Assembly (NCBI GenBank): GCA_017694215.1
Contig: JADIND010000204.1
Span: forward strand, 1-5,180
DNA from: Candidatus Scatousia excrementipullorum
Lineage (GTDB): Bacteria > Cyanobacteriota > Vampirovibrionia > Gastranaerophilales > Gastranaerophilaceae
Direction: 5' to 3'
Length of the DNA: 5,180 nt
The notes under the pieces are model-generated. The model searched no databases. It worked only from the letters and a program-made list of their open reading frames with translations, and was not told the origin of the DNA. Below, piece after piece: positions 4,275 through 5,180 of this stretch; position 1 is the first letter of the stretch; every line of letters starts with the position of its first letter. The position numbers and the translations under genes are program-made.

Positions 4275-5180
4275 ATGGTAAATGTAGCAATTAACGGATT
4301 TGGTAGAATCGGCCGTAATACTTTAAGAGCCGCTATCAGAGAAGGTATTGTTGAAAAAATTAATTATGTAGCAATCAATGACCCTGGTTTGAAACCTGCT
4401 GAAGCAGCTTTGTTATTCAAACACGATTCAGTTATGGGTAAATTTGAAGGTACTGTAGAAGCTTATGATGAAGGTATCATCGTAAACGGTAAGAAAATTA
4501 AATTCTTTGCAGAAAAAGATCCGGCTCAGTTGCCTTGGAAAGATTTGGGTGTAGAAGTTGTTGTTGAATCAACAGGTTTCTTCACTGATGCTGAAAAAGC
4601 TAAAGCTCACATCACTGCAGGTGCTAAAAAAGTTATCATTTCTGCTCCTGCTACAAACGAAGATAAAACTATCGTTTTAGGTGTAAATGATAAAGAATAC
4701 GATCCGGCTAAACACAATGTAATTTCAATGGCTTCTTGTACAACTAACTGCTTGGCTCCTGTAGCTAAAGTTATTGATGAAAAATTCGGTATCGTTAAAG
4801 GTTTGATGACAACAGTTCACTCTTATACAGGTGACCAGAGAATCTTAGACGCAGGTCACAAAGATCCTCGTCGTGCAAGAGCTGGTGCTTTGAACATCGT
4901 TCCTACAAAAACAGGTGCTGCTAAAGCTGTAGCTCTTGTTTTACCTCAATTAAAAGGTAAATTGGACGGTTTCGCTATGAGAGTTCCTACTCCGGATGTT
5001 TCTTTAGTTGACGTTGTATTTGAACTTTCAAAAGACGTTACTGTTGAAGAAGTTAACGCAGCATTAAAAGAAGGTGCTGACGGACACGTTCTTTGCTATA
5101 CTGAAGAACCGCTAGTATCTTCTGATTACATCGGAACTTCTCAATCATCAACTGTTGACGCTTTATTAACTCGTGTAATG
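4275..5180 (+). CDS. gap: Type I glyceraldehyde-3-phosphate dehydrogenase (3' end outside window)
   Basis: The enzyme oxidises and phosphorylates glyceraldehyde-3-phosphate to 1,3-bisphosphoglycerate in the cytoplasm, or runs the reverse step in gluconeogenesis. The first 302 codons are present, about 35 short of the usual length. The Rossmann motif is INGFGRIGR (6-14), with D36 at the position that contacts the adenosine ribose. The catalytic cysteine is C155 in SCTTNC, and H182 in TTVHSYTGDQR is its partner. NIVPTKTGAAKAV and MRVPTPDVSLVD complete the catalytic domain. The GDQR and DAGHKDPRRARAGALNIVPT segments resemble cyanobacterial/plastid Gap2 more than Firmicute GapA. The residues at the usual Leu-Pro cofactor positions are A193-G194. 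AAGGAG (4260-4265) is 9 bases before the ATG. Codon use is strongly biased (GCT, GGT, GTT, GAA), unlike the upstream genes, as expected for high expression. It is probably transcribed separately from its neighbours. Confidence 0.97.
   Translation, partial: MVNVAINGFGRIGRNTLRAAIREGIVEKINYVAINDPGLKPAEAALLFKHDSVMGKFEGTVEAYDEGIIVNGKKIKFFAEKDPAQLPWKDLGVEVVVESTGFFTDAEKAKAHITAGAKKVIISAPATNEDKTIVLGVNDKEYDPAKHNVISMASCTTNCLAPVAKVIDEKFGIVKGLMTTVHSYTGDQRILDAGHKDPRRARAGALNIVPTKTGAAKAVALVLPQLKGKLDGFAMRVPTPDVSLVDVVFELSKDVTVEEVNAALKEGADGHVLCYTEEPLVSSDYIGTSQSSTVDALLTRVM

Overview
The window is AT-rich bacterial DNA. Three weak lines point to the gut Vampirovibrionia / Gastranaerophilales lineage (non-photosynthetic sisters of Cyanobacteria). 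The GAPDH has a cyanobacterial/plastid Gap2-like core. A pilin remnant carries a D-x-N-x-G...PN..G.D.F-type C-terminal motif that I associate with pseudopilin-like proteins of that group. Two hypothetical proteins carry a short N-terminal VFK(A/S) motif. No marker gene is present, so this assignment is an inference.

Layout. (1) Positions 1-1915 (+): the end of a polysaccharide-type operon. It has the C-terminus of an unidentified gene, then two family-2 glycosyltransferases, and both junctions are 4-base ATGA stop/start overlaps. (2) 1916-2033: an intergenic region with an inverted repeat and a run of three contiguous palindromes over the likely integrase promoter. (3) 2034-2576 (+): a compact, 180-residue tyrosine recombinase that keeps the full catalytic set but lacks an N-terminal core-binding domain. 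(4) 2580-3711 (-): a convergent three-gene operon, read as a Cro/C1 (HTH_26-like) regulator, a small two-helix membrane protein, and a 187-residue soluble hypothetical protein. (5) 3717-4166 (+): the 3' remnant of a pilin-like gene with no N-terminal prepilin region, overlapped head-on by the upstream region of the regulator gene. (6) 4204-5180 (+): promoter candidates and the first 302 codons of gap, cut by the window edge.

The simplest reading is that a small accessory module (recombinase plus the convergent regulator/membrane/soluble-protein operon) lies between a surface-polysaccharide operon and the housekeeping gap gene, and that its arrival or rearrangement removed the front of a pilin gene. 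I do not recognise the two hypothetical proteins or the module. It is the best candidate here for something undescribed, but no function can be read from the sequence. I found no RNA genes, CRISPR arrays, transposase or convincing attachment-site pair.
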